From contig UEGQ01000021.1 of assembly GCA_900466005.1 (NCBI GenBank), forward strand, positions 1 through 64,000: DNA of 64,000 nucleotides, read 5' to 3'. The position numbers and the translations under genes were made by a program. Below the pieces are notes generated by a model. It saw only the letters and a program-made list of their open reading frames with translations. It was not told the DNA's origin and did no database searches. Below, piece after piece: positions 16,752-25,060 of this stretch; position 1 is the first letter of the stretch, and every line of letters starts with the position of its first letter. Source of the stretch: Hyphomicrobiales bacterium. Lineage in GTDB: Bacteria; Pseudomonadota; Alphaproteobacteria; Rhizobiales; Rhizobiaceae.

Positions 16752-17162
16752 TCAGGAGAACTTGACCCAGACGCCGTCGGCGTCCACGTCGAAAACCTTG
16801 CCGACAGCCGAGCGGGTGCCGGTGCCGTCCGTCTTGGCGACCGTCTGGTCATCCACGCCGTAGCAGTCGGAGCCGATATCGGCCTGGGTGATGGCGTCGG
16901 CCGCCGCGGAATTCGCGAAGCGGAAGATGCCGGCGGAAACGTCGACGTCGACGTCACCGGCGGCGCCGGCCGAATTGTCGGCGCGTCGCTCGGCGCGTCC
17001 CACGCCCTTGAGCCCCAGAGCGGTGGAGACGGGCACGGCATTGCCGGCCGCATTCACCGCCACCTGGGCGCCGGCGTAGATGGTGGTGGCGGCCGCGACC
17101 GGGAACCGACGACGATCACCGCTCCGCTGCGGCGTGTTGCGATCTGCGGACAGTGCGGTCAT
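16752..17162 (-). CDS. Capsid decoration/cement protein (DUF2190-like)
   Basis: This 136-residue, Ala/Gly/Val-rich beta-type protein contains AATTIYAGAQVAVNAAGNAV and ends VDADGVWVKFS. It lies between the protease/scaffold and the major capsid gene, where DUF2190-type decoration proteins are commonly encoded. ATGA overlap with the protease stop. Its role as a stabilising outer-shell protein is inferred. Confidence 0.7.
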   Translation of the reverse strand: MTALSADRNTPQRSGDRRRFPVAAATTIYAGAQVAVNAAGNAVPVSTALGLKGVGRAERRADNSAGAAGDVDVDVSAGIFRFANSAAADAITQADIGSDCYGVDDQTVAKTDGTGTRSAVGKVFDVDADGVWVKFS

Positions 17163-17779
17163 GCGTCACCGCCTTTCTTGGCGTTCTTCATCTGCTCTTC
17201 GGTGAGGCCCATCTGGCGCATGACCGCGATGTCGGTCTCGTCGAGGGCGTCGTTCTTCGGAGCGGGGATGGTGGCCGCCGTGCGCTGGGCGGCCGTCAGC
17301 GACGGCGCGTTGTCGACGAATGCCTTGAACTTGGCGGCATCGGTGCGATGAAGCGAGAGGCCCCACTCCTTCAGCGCCGGAGCGAGCTTGCCGTCGCGGA
17401 TCGCGGCGTTGACCGCGTCATCCGCCTCGTTTCCGGTGAGCTTCTCCTGCAGGGCCTTGATGTCGGCCTGCATTGCCGTCACCTGCTCGATCGGCACGAA
17501 CTTCGCGGGATCGACCGAACCTGCGCGCGCCGACTGGATAGCCGTCACGACATCCTCGGTCTTTGCGCTCGCCTGCAGGCCTGCCGCGGTTGCGACACGC
17601 TCGACGTCGGAGCGAAAAGCTGTTGCCTGGGCGGCGATCGCCTCCGGCTTTGCCGCATTGTCCAGACCGAGAGCGACGGCGATCGCCGACGTCGAGGTCA
17701 GGACGGCGTTGATCGCCGTGAGGATCGCATCCTCGCCGGCCCCCTGGGCAAGGCCCAGGGCAAGCGCAATCTTGTCCAT
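17159..17779 (-). CDS. Nested scaffold protein (Mu gpZ-like, internal start)
   Basis: An in-frame ATG at 17779 inside the protease gene is preceded by AGGAAG with a 5-base gap. It would yield the 206-residue helical C-terminal part alone, as in Mu I/Z and lambda C/Nu3. The protein is rich in Ala, Lys and Glu and has the low-aromatic composition of scaffold proteins. The internal RBS is visible; separate production is inferred. Confidence 0.7.
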   Translation of the reverse strand: MDKIALALGLAQGAGEDAILTAINAVLTSTSAIAVALGLDNAAKPEAIAAQATAFRSDVERVATAAGLQASAKTEDVVTAIQSARAGSVDPAKFVPIEQVTAMQADIKALQEKLTGNEADDAVNAAIRDGKLAPALKEWGLSLHRTDAAKFKAFVDNAPSLTAAQRTAATIPAPKNDALDETDIAVMRQMGLTEEQMKNAKKGGDA

Positions 17780-18298
17780 TGGTTCTTCCTGTGTTGTGAG
17801 GTCTGCTCTGGCCGCAACAGCGGCAAGATCGAGATTCGGCACGTTGGTAAGCGCCGCGGAAATCAGGCGGGTCACCTTTCCGGCCTGTGTGTGCAGGTAG
17901 ACCGGCGAGATGTAGCGGTACTCGCCCGCCCGGATTGCCTGTGCCGCCGCCTCGGTCCATTCGACACGGCCCCACAGACCATCGTCGCGGATCTCGAACT
18001 CCTTGATCCATCCGGCTGCGGGCGCGCGGCCGCCGACACCGGGGACCGCACTGAACATCGTTTGATGGTCGTAATCGACGACAATCTCGGTGGAGCCGGC
18101 CCGCTGCAGCGTGGCCCTGATGACCCCGTCGAGATGCACCTTGTCGCCGGCGTCGTAAGGTCCGCGGCCGTCACGGCCGGAAAAGCGGCCGAGCGGCAGC
18201 AGCATGATCCAGGCCGCGCCGTCGCTGCCCTCTGCGGGGAGCACGGCAGCATGGGCTGCAAACAGGTTTGGAAATGGCGGGCGGGCGGCTTTCGTCAT
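17159..18298 (-). CDS. Prohead protease with scaffold domain (Mu gpI-like)
   Basis: This 379-residue protein has an N-terminal protease part (about 1-170) with AAWIMLLPLGRFSGRDGRGP, VVDYDHQTM and YRYISPVYLH, as in Mu I. A linker follows, then a C-terminal helical scaffold part beginning MDKIALALGLAQ. It matures the prohead and then cleaves itself and the scaffold. The ATG at 18298 is preferred to an upstream TTG. A strong internal start makes the scaffold separately. A late-type repeat element lies 33 bases upstream. Confidence 0.9.
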   Translation of the reverse strand: MTKAARPPFPNLFAAHAAVLPAEGSDGAAWIMLLPLGRFSGRDGRGPYDAGDKVHLDGVIRATLQRAGSTEIVVDYDHQTMFSAVPGVGGRAPAAGWIKEFEIRDDGLWGRVEWTEAAAQAIRAGEYRYISPVYLHTQAGKVTRLISAALTNVPNLDLAAVAARADLTTQEEPMDKIALALGLAQGAGEDAILTAINAVLTSTSAIAVALGLDNAAKPEAIAAQATAFRSDVERVATAAGLQASAKTEDVVTAIQSARAGSVDPAKFVPIEQVTAMQADIKALQEKLTGNEADDAVNAAIRDGKLAPALKEWGLSLHRTDAAKFKAFVDNAPSLTAAQRTAATIPAPKNDALDETDIAVMRQMGLTEEQMKNAKKGGDA

Positions 18299-18639
18299 GC
18301 CGGGCAAAGTGCCCGCAGACGCCCCGCGCTAACAGTCACAACGGTGTGTGGGTATCGCGACAGGAGGGTGGCGGCCGCTCTCCAATGCATACCACGCGAC
18401 CCTTGGGGATCAAGGATGAATTTTGAAGCCGATTTGAAGGCCGTGGACGCGATTCGCCGGCTTCCGACGTGGGAGCGCCCGCCCGGAGGGCGAGACGCGC
18501 GCCTGTGGCCGTTTCTTGCAATTTGGTCCTCGTCGCGTGATAATGCGGTCGAGCGCGTGACACGGTGCTATTCTCCCTGCCGTAGGACCGTCCGAGGACG
18601 GGATCGCAATGAGGGGTTTCCGGGAGGCCCCTCCGCGCT
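18299..18639 (-). other. Inter-module gap: late repeat plus possible + strand ORF
   Basis: This 341-base gap breaks the otherwise overlapping late operon. It holds the repeat element at 18331-18357 next to the protease gene and a small hairpin (CCGTCC-GA-GGACGG) near 18585. A + strand frame from ATG 18416 (AAGG just before it) runs 100 codons to 18718 (MNFEADLKAVDAIRRLPTW...), overlapping the end of the Mu F gene on the other strand. It may be a small gene but has no recognisable homology, and the Arg-rich second half looks like shadow sequence. Confidence 0.4.
18331..18357 (-). promoter_or_regulatory. Late-module repeat element, copy B (before protease/head genes)
   Basis: AACAGTCACAA followed by CGGTGTGTGGGTATCG is 33 bases upstream of the protease ATG. 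It matches copies A and C across its whole length. On the minus strand this copy ends CTGTTAG without a T-run, which argues for a protein-binding/promoter role over a terminator. The position equals Mu promoter PI. Confidence 0.55.
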
Positions 18640-19860
18640 TCAGCTTCCCCTTCGGTCGATCAGGATCTCGACGCTCTCGCGTGCGAGCATCCGGCGTATG
18701 TTCTCGTCACTCGCATAACGGAACGAGGTGACGAATGCCGCCTTGCCGGTCTTCGTCGTCTTTGCCGCGACATAGCGCCAGCGCCCGTCGGCGAGCTTCA
18801 CGAGAATGAAGGTATTGGTCCCGTCCCGAAACACGAGCGTCGGATCGGCGCCGATCGACGGCAGCGAGCGATAGTCCGCGAGCGTCATCTCGGGATGCCG
18901 GCGCAACTGCTTCTGCATGGTGTCGGCCGACAGGATGGCGACACGCGCCTCCGTGCCTGCCGCTTCGCCGATCGCCGGAGGAATGGGCATGACAGGCATG
19001 CGGCCCTCCGGCTTTGCGACAAACCGGGCGAAGGCATCCGAGCGGACCCGTTCGGCGACCAGAGGCTCCAGGAGTTCGAAGGGCGCACCGGCGGCTTTCT
19101 CCGCCAGCGCCTCGTTGATCGCGACGTTGGCTCCGATCCGGCCGGGATTGTAGTCCCAGCCCGGATCGATACCCACCGGGATATCCCGCACTTCGCCCGT
19201 GCGCTTGTTCACCCACGATTTCCGCTCGTCGGCCGGCGGCTCGAACCGGAGATCCTCGCCCTCCGCCAACAGCCGGTCGATCTCGCGTTGCGAGAGACTC
19301 TGCAGCGTGCATCGGCAGTTCCAGCCACACGGCGGTGCCCAGACGTCCCAATAGGGATGGTCGATGGGCAGCACGAGATTGTGTCGGCGCCAATGCTCCG
19401 GCCGCGTGCGATCGTCGCGGATGGCGACATAGCGCAGGAAAGGCCGGACACGTTTGTTCCGTTCGAAGCCCGCCCAATGACCGGCGGCGTAAGACACGCG
19501 CATGTTGGCGTCGAAGATGGTCTCAAGCCGCCGCTGCGAGCCGAGCTGCGCCGGCCGCTGCTCGCCGGTCAACGGGTCGGTGACCATCTGCCGGCCCCAC
19601 CAGCCTTTCGCCTGCAGCAGGGGTGTCAGCTCGCGGGCGAAGTCGCGTAGCGTTCGCCTCTCCTGCAGGGCCTTCGAAAGGGCATTGAAGATGTCCTGAA
19701 GAACGTCGAAGCCGGCGGACTTGGCGACGGTGAACATGGCGGCGTGGTCGGCCGCGTAGGCATCCTGCCATGCGAAGGTCGGCGAGAGCTGGCGCCCGCG
19801 CGCCAGGAGCACACGGATTGCGTCTTCGGGCGGCAGCGGAATGAGCTGTGCGGTCGCCAC
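18640..19860 (-). CDS. Head morphogenesis protein (Mu F) with C-terminal nuclease-like domain
   Basis: This 406-residue protein has residues about 1-210 forming the SPP1 gp7/Mu F minor head domain, with RVSYAAGHWAGFERNK and the closing motif PPCGWNCRCTLQSLS. The last 100 residues (VAILSADTMQKQL, then FILVKLADGRWRYVAAKTT and SFRYASDENIRRML) look like the BECR-type phage nuclease domains (PBECR group) often fused to this protein. The start is GTG directly after the portal stop, with GAGGA upstream. It assembles with the portal. The nuclease-like part may act on entering the cell, which is inferred. Confidence 0.85.
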   Translation of the reverse strand: MATAQLIPLPPEDAIRVLLARGRQLSPTFAWQDAYAADHAAMFTVAKSAGFDVLQDIFNALSKALQERRTLRDFARELTPLLQAKGWWGRQMVTDPLTGEQRPAQLGSQRRLETIFDANMRVSYAAGHWAGFERNKRVRPFLRYVAIRDDRTRPEHWRRHNLVLPIDHPYWDVWAPPCGWNCRCTLQSLSQREIDRLLAEGEDLRFEPPADERKSWVNKRTGEVRDIPVGIDPGWDYNPGRIGANVAINEALAEKAAGAPFELLEPLVAERVRSDAFARFVAKPEGRMPVMPIPPAIGEAAGTEARVAILSADTMQKQLRRHPEMTLADYRSLPSIGADPTLVFRDGTNTFILVKLADGRWRYVAAKTTKTGKAAFVTSFRYASDENIRRMLARESVEILIDRRGS

Positions 19861-21405
19861 TCAGAGATCCTCACCGGCCTCACCGGCCAGCCGGGCGGCG
19901 AACGCGGATCTCGCCAGAACCTCCGCCAGCTTGTGGACGCCCATCGTCTCGATCCGTCGGGCGATGATGGCTTGTGCTTCCTGTTCGGACGTCGCCGTCG
20001 ACAGCTCGTCCTCCAGCCCGGCGACGATCGGCGCCATCATCGGTTCCCAGCTCTCGTCGATGATGTCCCGGACGGCCCGGTCGACGGCGTCGCCGGTCGC
20101 GGGAAGCGTCGACTGCGGTGCGGGCTTAAGCTGCTCCTCCTGAGGTGTCGCGGCCGGCGTCGATCGCTGAGGCATGAGCAGCTCTTCGTCCTCGCCGGGA
20201 TCGGGCAACCCGATCTTGTCGCGCATGGTCGACATGCCGACCTTCAGGCCGAGCGGCACCAGCGAGACGACATTCTTGACCAGCTTCTCGATGTCCTGCT
20301 CGTCCGGCCGGCCGATCTTGATTTTCGGGTAGGCCTTGCGCGGACCGCGGTTGAGCATGACCAGCGGCACGACCAGGTCGCGGTTGAGAGTGGCTGCGAG
20401 CTGGCGGGCGTCCGATTCCTCAATGTCCTGTCGCACGCCGTCGTGGACCCGCCCGACCGCATAGCTGCCCTTCTGCGCATCCGTCGTCGACGTCTGGCCG
20501 AGTACCAGCTTCGAGACCTGCCGGTCGAGCCAGTCGCAGCGCTTTTCGTAAAGCTCATGCGATCCGGTCACGTTCGACTGGATGAACTCGACCGTCATCG
20601 ACTCGGGAACGATGGCCGCGAAGTCGGTCCCGATCGACGAGACCGCGGCCAGCAGGACGTCCTTTTCCTCCGGCGAAGCATCGGGGCCGAACTTTCCAAG
20701 GCGTAACGGCTGTCCGTACGCTTCGCAGAAGATCGCCCAGTCGCGGGTGGTGAAGGTCTTGAAGAGATACGTCCAGGCGACGGCGCGGGCGAGACCTCCG
20801 CGGATCGTCAGGCCCGATTTCACCTTGGCGCGATGGACGATCCAGCCAAACGGCTTGAGACGCTCGTCGCCGCTGTCGCCGCGGAGCAGCAGGGTATCGC
20901 CATCCGTCTCGTCGAAGGTGAACCAGCGCGGATCATTCCATTTGAGGGCCTCCGGCATCCATTGGCCTTCGGAGGTGTCCCAGATGATTTCGGTTGCCGA
21001 ATAGCTCTTGCCGATCGCGTCGAGCACGTCGACCAGCTCGTCCTGGAAGTCGTCGCGGCCGATCACCTCGCGCACGAGATCCGCGTCGGCGACACTGCCC
21101 GCGTCGTCGGCGGCCGCTTCGACGGTGATCTCCAGCCCGACCACCTGCCGCTTCCTGGTCGACAGCACACCGGCATAATGCAGGTCGCGCTCCTCCATAT
21201 CCTCGGCCAGTTCCAGATAGGCTTCAGGATCGCCGTCGATCGATCGCCGGAGAAGGCCGGCGAGCTTTCCCGGAGTGAGGCCGGTTGCCTGGTGACGGCC
21301 GAAAGGCTGGCGCACGCCGCGCGTCGTCACGCCTCCCTGTTCCTGTTTCAGTTCGGCCTTGCGGATCGGTTGCCCATAGGCGTCGAGCAGTACGGGAGCG
21401 GCCAT
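19861..21405 (-). CDS. Portal protein (DUF935, Mu gp29-like)
   Basis: This 514-residue protein begins MAAPVLLDAYGQPIRKAELK and shows the DUF935 portal pattern, with ATEIIWDTSEGQWMPEALKW, GIARAV-like RGGLARAVAWTYLFKTF and LYEKRCDWLDRQVSKLVLGQ. It forms the dodecameric ring at the head vertex for DNA packaging. It starts at a TGATG junction with the terminase large subunit and is followed directly by Mu F, as in Mu. Confidence 0.95.
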   Translation of the reverse strand: MAAPVLLDAYGQPIRKAELKQEQGGVTTRGVRQPFGRHQATGLTPGKLAGLLRRSIDGDPEAYLELAEDMEERDLHYAGVLSTRKRQVVGLEITVEAAADDAGSVADADLVREVIGRDDFQDELVDVLDAIGKSYSATEIIWDTSEGQWMPEALKWNDPRWFTFDETDGDTLLLRGDSGDERLKPFGWIVHRAKVKSGLTIRGGLARAVAWTYLFKTFTTRDWAIFCEAYGQPLRLGKFGPDASPEEKDVLLAAVSSIGTDFAAIVPESMTVEFIQSNVTGSHELYEKRCDWLDRQVSKLVLGQTSTTDAQKGSYAVGRVHDGVRQDIEESDARQLAATLNRDLVVPLVMLNRGPRKAYPKIKIGRPDEQDIEKLVKNVVSLVPLGLKVGMSTMRDKIGLPDPGEDEELLMPQRSTPAATPQEEQLKPAPQSTLPATGDAVDRAVRDIIDESWEPMMAPIVAGLEDELSTATSEQEAQAIIARRIETMGVHKLAEVLARSAFAARLAGEAGEDL

Positions 21406-22763
21406 CAGTAGGTTCCTCGCGAGCGGCGCATGCTTGCCATGCGGAAGGCGCGTTCTTCGTCGTCACTGGTTTCGGAGAAGCGGTCGCGGACGGGCCGCGC
21501 CGGCTGGTAGCTGTATTCCGTCCGCTCGCCGTCTGCGGCATGAATGCCGAGGAAGGCCGCCCAGGTGCGGTCGGCATGGTCATCGTCCCGCTCGGCCACG
21601 AAGCGCGGTGCGCCGGTTGCAGACGCCACCTTGCGCAGCTTGTGCAGATCCGAGCGCAACGCCGGGTCGCCCTCCGAGATACGCACAGTCCGGTCCTCGA
21701 AACGTTCCTTGCCCCGCGTGGCCATGATCAGCTTGTTGGGAGAGGTGAACAGAACGCCTTCGACGCGGCTGCCATAGCGGCGCTGGGCATCTTCAACGAC
21801 CTTCTCGCCCATGCCGGTCTGGTCGACACACGCGCGGGCGACGCGATACCGGGTCATGACGTCGTCGAAGGCCTCGTCCATCTGGGCGAACGTCGCCCGC
21901 TTCTGCTCGATGCGTTCGCGCTCCCACAGCACGTCGCCGATCTGCTCCCAAACCCAGATCACGTGCAGGTCGTTGCGGCGACCGATGTCACGGCCGACGA
22001 AGCAGGGATTTCCCTGGTATCCGGCCGGAACGCCAGCGCCGGGATCTTCGACCGAGGTTATGAGATCGTAAGAGAGCCAGGCGCTCGCCTCGTCGAGATA
22101 GTGAAGCTCGTATTCCTGCGCCCAGGCGTCATCGTCGGCGATACCGGCGCGCAGTTCGTCGATGTTACGCGGCAGGCCGTCCGCCACCGCCTGGTAGATG
22201 TCCACGACATGGCGGGACCAGGCGGCATCCTTGCCCGTGTCCAGCTCGTAGAACTTGCCCGATTTGCCGTTCGGCGTGGATGTGACGCGCAACTTCCAGC
22301 CGGCAGAGATGACTGGAAACAAGGCCTTCCAGATCGCACCGCTATCCTTGTGGAAAGCAAACTCGTCGAGGAAGACGTTTGACGAGAAGCCACGGGCCGT
22401 GTCCGGGTTGGCGGGTAGCGCCGTGATCTTCGACCCATACGGAAGCTCGACCTCGAGAGCGCGGTAGGAACCGGCGTCGCCCATCCAGTCGAACTCGTTC
22501 ATCTCGAAGCCGAGCTTATAGGCCTGAGCGTGGAGCTTGATGCCCTCGTTCATCGCCTCCCGTGCCTGGCGCTCGCCACGCGAGAGAATGACCCAGCGCG
22601 TGCGTCGCCCTTCGACCGCATGTTCAAAACAATCGTCGACGACTTCCAGCGTCGTCGTGAACGTCTTTCCCGTCTGGCGGGCGAACTTGCCGATCTTGAA
22701 GCGGGAACGGTCGAGGAACCATTTCCGCTGGTACCCGAACAGGGGAACGGCAGGCGCGCTCAT
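21405..22763 (-). CDS. Terminase large subunit (Mu gp28-like)
   Basis: This 452-residue packaging ATPase/nuclease has a Walker A-type ARQTGKT (residues 28-34), Walker B VFLDEFAF (130-137) and, in the C-terminal RNase H-like nuclease, acidic sites in FVGRDIGRRND and ACVDQTGMG. It cuts and pumps host-linked Mu-type DNA into the prohead by a headful mechanism. It overlaps the small subunit (ATGA) and the portal (TGATG). Confidence 0.95.
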   Translation of the reverse strand: MSAPAVPLFGYQRKWFLDRSRFKIGKFARQTGKTFTTTLEVVDDCFEHAVEGRRTRWVILSRGERQAREAMNEGIKLHAQAYKLGFEMNEFDWMGDAGSYRALEVELPYGSKITALPANPDTARGFSSNVFLDEFAFHKDSGAIWKALFPVISAGWKLRVTSTPNGKSGKFYELDTGKDAAWSRHVVDIYQAVADGLPRNIDELRAGIADDDAWAQEYELHYLDEASAWLSYDLITSVEDPGAGVPAGYQGNPCFVGRDIGRRNDLHVIWVWEQIGDVLWERERIEQKRATFAQMDEAFDDVMTRYRVARACVDQTGMGEKVVEDAQRRYGSRVEGVLFTSPNKLIMATRGKERFEDRTVRISEGDPALRSDLHKLRKVASATGAPRFVAERDDDHADRTWAAFLGIHAADGERTEYSYQPARPVRDRFSETSDDEERAFRMASMRRSRGTY

Positions 22764-23347
22764 TTGAAAATCCCGTAGATGTCCTCGCGAATTTTACGAA
22801 GCGCCTCTTTCCCATCCGGCGTGAGCTTCTCCTGCTGCTTTTCGATGACGTCCACCACCTGGCTGACCTTGCTCTTGAACTCGGTCTCAACCTTCTTCCG
22901 CCGATCGCTCGACACGCTCTGTGCCTGTGTCGCCGATCGCAGCGCCTGGGCGAGCGCCATGGCACCCTTGGCGTCGATGCCGTTGGGGTTCGTCATCATT
23001 TCGAACACGAGGCTCTTGATCGCCTCGGCCGCGATCAGTGTGAGATTGTCCGATGCTTCAGGATCGAACTTCCCGGCGATCGCCGTGGCGATCTCCCTGG
23101 TCTCGTCCAGTCGCCGCGTCAGCGTGGCGAGCTTGATCGAGTACCGGTTGAAGGCGCTGAAGCTCGGAATGGTGAACTCCAGCTCGCCGCGATACTCGCG
23201 ATCGAGCGCCTGGAGCTTCTCGACGAATTCCGAATAGATCTCGGTCTGCGTGCGATCCCGGTTCTGCAGCTCGTCGGCGGCCCACGCGATGACGGGAGAG
23301 CACTCTTCCGGAAGCAGTTCGATGCCACTCAGGCGTCCGCGTCCCAT
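22760..23347 (-). CDS. Terminase small subunit (DUF3486, Mu gp27-like)
   Basis: This 195-residue protein begins MGRGRLSGIELLPEECSPVI, with the helical pattern of the DUF3486/Mu gp27 family. The region TQTEIYSEFVEKLQALDREY and IPSFSAFNRYSIKLA is typical. It has a coiled-coil C-terminus. It recognises the packaging site and works with the large subunit encoded next, overlapping by ATGA. Confidence 0.9.
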   Translation of the reverse strand: MGRGRLSGIELLPEECSPVIAWAADELQNRDRTQTEIYSEFVEKLQALDREYRGELEFTIPSFSAFNRYSIKLATLTRRLDETREIATAIAGKFDPEASDNLTLIAAEAIKSLVFEMMTNPNGIDAKGAMALAQALRSATQAQSVSSDRRKKVETEFKSKVSQVVDVIEKQQEKLTPDGKEALRKIREDIYGIFK

Positions 23348-23350
23348 GGC

Positions 23351-23665
23351 TCACGCTCCCGGGCGCGAGGGCCGCTTGACACCTTCGATCGCGCACTGGC
23401 GGTCGAGATGCCGGCGGCCGAGTTCGGTCAGCGTCGCGATCTTCACCGTTCCGGCGTTCATGACGGTGACGGCGTTCATGGTCTCCAGGTAGTCGAGCTG
23501 CTGGTGAACCCATGGCCGCGGCATGTTGATCGCGAAGCGCGCGAGAACCGGCTCCATCATCGACGAATTCAGGCTCTCGTTCATTTGCTCGCCGAGCGCC
23601 TTGAGGATGATGAGGCGGGCTTCCTCCCGCATGATCTGTGCAAAGTCGGTTGCGAGGTCGCTCAT
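23351..23665 (-). CDS. Mu gp26-like protein (VpaChn25_0724 family)
   Basis: This 104-residue helical protein begins MSDLATDFAQIMREEARLIIL and contains RPWVHQQLDYLETMNAV, a winged-helix-like pattern. The name VpaChn25_0724 family is used for this gene in Mu-like phages. It sits between gp25-like DUF2730 and the terminase small subunit as in Mu. Function unknown. Confidence 0.8.
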   Translation of the reverse strand: MSDLATDFAQIMREEARLIILKALGEQMNESLNSSMMEPVLARFAINMPRPWVHQQLDYLETMNAVTVMNAGTVKIATLTELGRRHLDRQCAIEGVKRPSRPGA

Positions 23666-23991
23666 CGGCGTGCTTGCTCCATCAGGGTCTCTTGCAGTCT
23701 CTCGCCGATCGCCTCGATCGGCTTCAGGCGTTCCGCCATGACGTTGAGCTTCCCGTTGATTTCGCTCATCGCCAGTTCCATGCGGTGTGTGGTCTCGCGG
23801 TCCGGAAGATGTTTGATCTCCCCCTCGACCGATTGAATCCGGCGATCGTGCTCGATGAGCTTCTCTTCCGCCTTCTTGGTCCTTTCGGTGAGTGTCTTCT
23901 CACCAGACGAAAAGTAGCCCTTGGCATGCCCGAGGAGAGCGATCACAGCGAGTGCGAGGCCGAGATACTGCGAGATTTCCGCTGTGGTCAT
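23662..23991 (-). CDS. DUF2730 protein (Mu gp25-like), membrane-anchored coiled coil
   Basis: This 109-residue protein begins MTTAEISQYLGLALAVIALLGHAKGYF, with one N-terminal transmembrane helix and a long coiled coil after it (TERTKKAEEKLIEHDRRIQS). This is the DUF2730/Mu gp25 pattern. The ATG at 23991 overlaps the preceding stop by ATGA; the longer frame is Arg-rich shadow. Role unknown; the late cluster suggests morphogenesis or lysis timing. Confidence 0.8.
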   Translation of the reverse strand: MTTAEISQYLGLALAVIALLGHAKGYFSSGEKTLTERTKKAEEKLIEHDRRIQSVEGEIKHLPDRETTHRMELAMSEINGKLNVMAERLKPIEAIGERLQETLMEQARR

Positions 23992-24209
23992 CTGAGATAC
24001 GCTTCCTTCTCTGCAAAGACCTGGCATTCCAGGCAGCGCCTGGCGGACGGATAGACGCGGCGGCGGGCCGGCGAGATCGTGCAGCCGCAGTCGATGCACT
24101 CGGCCGAGCCGTCGGCGCGCAGCGCGGCGCCCGCGCCGGCGATCTCGCGCTCCAGCGCAGCGTCGATCAGCTGCTGCGAGGCGGCGAGGCTCTCGTCGAA
24201 CCGGCTCAT
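23988..24209 (-). CDS. TraR/DksA-type zinc finger protein (Mu gp24-like)
   Basis: This 73-residue protein starts MSRFDESLAASQQLID. The C-terminal half has the four-cysteine zinc finger CIDCG...RRCLEC with the R-I-P-like segment CTISPARRRVYPSARR between. Such proteins bind the RNA polymerase secondary channel like TraR and shift transcription during phage growth. It overlaps its neighbours by ATGA on both sides. Confidence 0.85.
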   Translation of the reverse strand: MSRFDESLAASQQLIDAALEREIAGAGAALRADGSAECIDCGCTISPARRRVYPSARRCLECQVFAEKEAYLR

Positions 24210-24481
24210 GGCTGCCCTCCCGTCGCACTGGCGACGCCGGCGGCGCGGCGGCTCTCGCAGACGCGCAGCGCGGTGCGGTCGCGGCCCCACAGGCTGCCCG
24301 CCTCGGTGTCAGTAAGCGGGCGATCCGGCAGGATCACCGGCGGATCGCACGGACGCTTCGCCTCGGGCGACACCTCCGGGTTGACGGTCACTGTCTGGAT
24401 CACGGGTCGCTCACCTTGCGTTGAGCAGGCGCACACGATCGCGGCTGAGGCCACAAGCGCCATTGTCCGGCAGAGCTGCAT
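24206..24481 (-). CDS. Outer-membrane spanin lipoprotein (Rz1-like)
   Basis: This 91-residue protein has a signal sequence MQLCRTMALVASAAIVCACS and a lipobox ending in Cys (IVCAC), then a Pro-rich mature part (RPCDPPVILPDRP). The gene begins inside the Rz gene in another frame, overlapping it by 71 bases, which is the usual Rz/Rz1 layout. It fuses inner and outer membranes with Rz at the last lysis step. Confidence 0.85.
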   Translation of the reverse strand: MQLCRTMALVASAAIVCACSTQGERPVIQTVTVNPEVSPEAKRPCDPPVILPDRPLTDTEAGSLWGRDRTALRVCESRRAAGVASATGGQP

Positions 24482-24776
24482 TCTGTTGCTCCAGGTCTGC
24501 GGCGCGGGCTTCAGCCGCCGCGACCTGGTCGCGGGCGGCTTCCTGCAGCGCCATTGTCTTTCTGAGGTTTTCCGCGATCTGCGCCTGCAGCGCGGCGTTG
24601 GATTTCTCGATCTCCGCCCGCCAGTAGTGGTCGCTCTCGGCGCGCCCCTGTGTTCTGGCGTCCTCGACCATGCCGGAGATCTTGGCCGCAGCGAGGTAAA
24701 GAAGGCCCGCCGCGCAGAGCATCAGCGCGGCGGCAATGAGGGCTATTCCGGTCTTGCCGATCAGCTTCTCGATCAT
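24411..24776 (-). CDS. Inner-membrane spanin (Rz-like)
   Basis: This 121-residue protein has one N-terminal transmembrane helix (about 10-30, IALIAAALMLCAAGLLYLAA) and a long periplasmic coiled coil (about 55-105), the i-spanin architecture. It pairs with the overlapping Rz1-like lipoprotein. ATGA overlap with the holin-like gene upstream. Confidence 0.85.
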   Translation of the reverse strand: MIEKLIGKTGIALIAAALMLCAAGLLYLAAAKISGMVEDARTQGRAESDHYWRAEIEKSNAALQAQIAENLRKTMALQEAARDQVAAAEARAADLEQQNAALPDNGACGLSRDRVRLLNAR

Positions 24777-25057
24777 GCCTGTCCCTCGCTCGGCTGGTCG
24801 CGGGACAGATAAGGAGGGCGCGGCGCGTCATGCCCCTGCGCCGCGGCGGCGAAGTCCTTGGAGCCGTAGTGCCGGTGGAGCGCCATCTGGCTCGTGATCA
24901 ACGCCACCATGGAAGGCACGACGATGCTGGCGAGCGAGACGGCCTGCTCGTTGCCGAGCAAGGCGCCGCCGATGATCAGCAGGAAGATGGCGGTCCAGGC
25001 CGAACCGGTGTTGATCCAGATCGAGCGCTTGGAGGTGCTGTAAGACGGCTTCTGCAT
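24773..25057 (-). CDS. Holin-like membrane protein
   Basis: This 94-residue protein has two predicted transmembrane segments (about 18-37 and 41-60) and a charged C-terminal tail (HRHYGSKDF...). Small size, topology and position between the amidase and spanins point to a holin or pinholin. The family is not recognised. Confidence 0.65.
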   Translation of the reverse strand: MQKPSYSTSKRSIWINTGSAWTAIFLLIIGGALLGNEQAVSLASIVVPSMVALITSQMALHRHYGSKDFAAAAQGHDAPRPPYLSRDQPSEGQA

Positions 25058-25060
25058 GGG

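Noticed and set aside
23758..23800. GGTGTGTGG near 23789 as a fourth late repeat
   Set aside because: Only 9 bases match; the AACAGYC half is absent and it lies inside a coding region.
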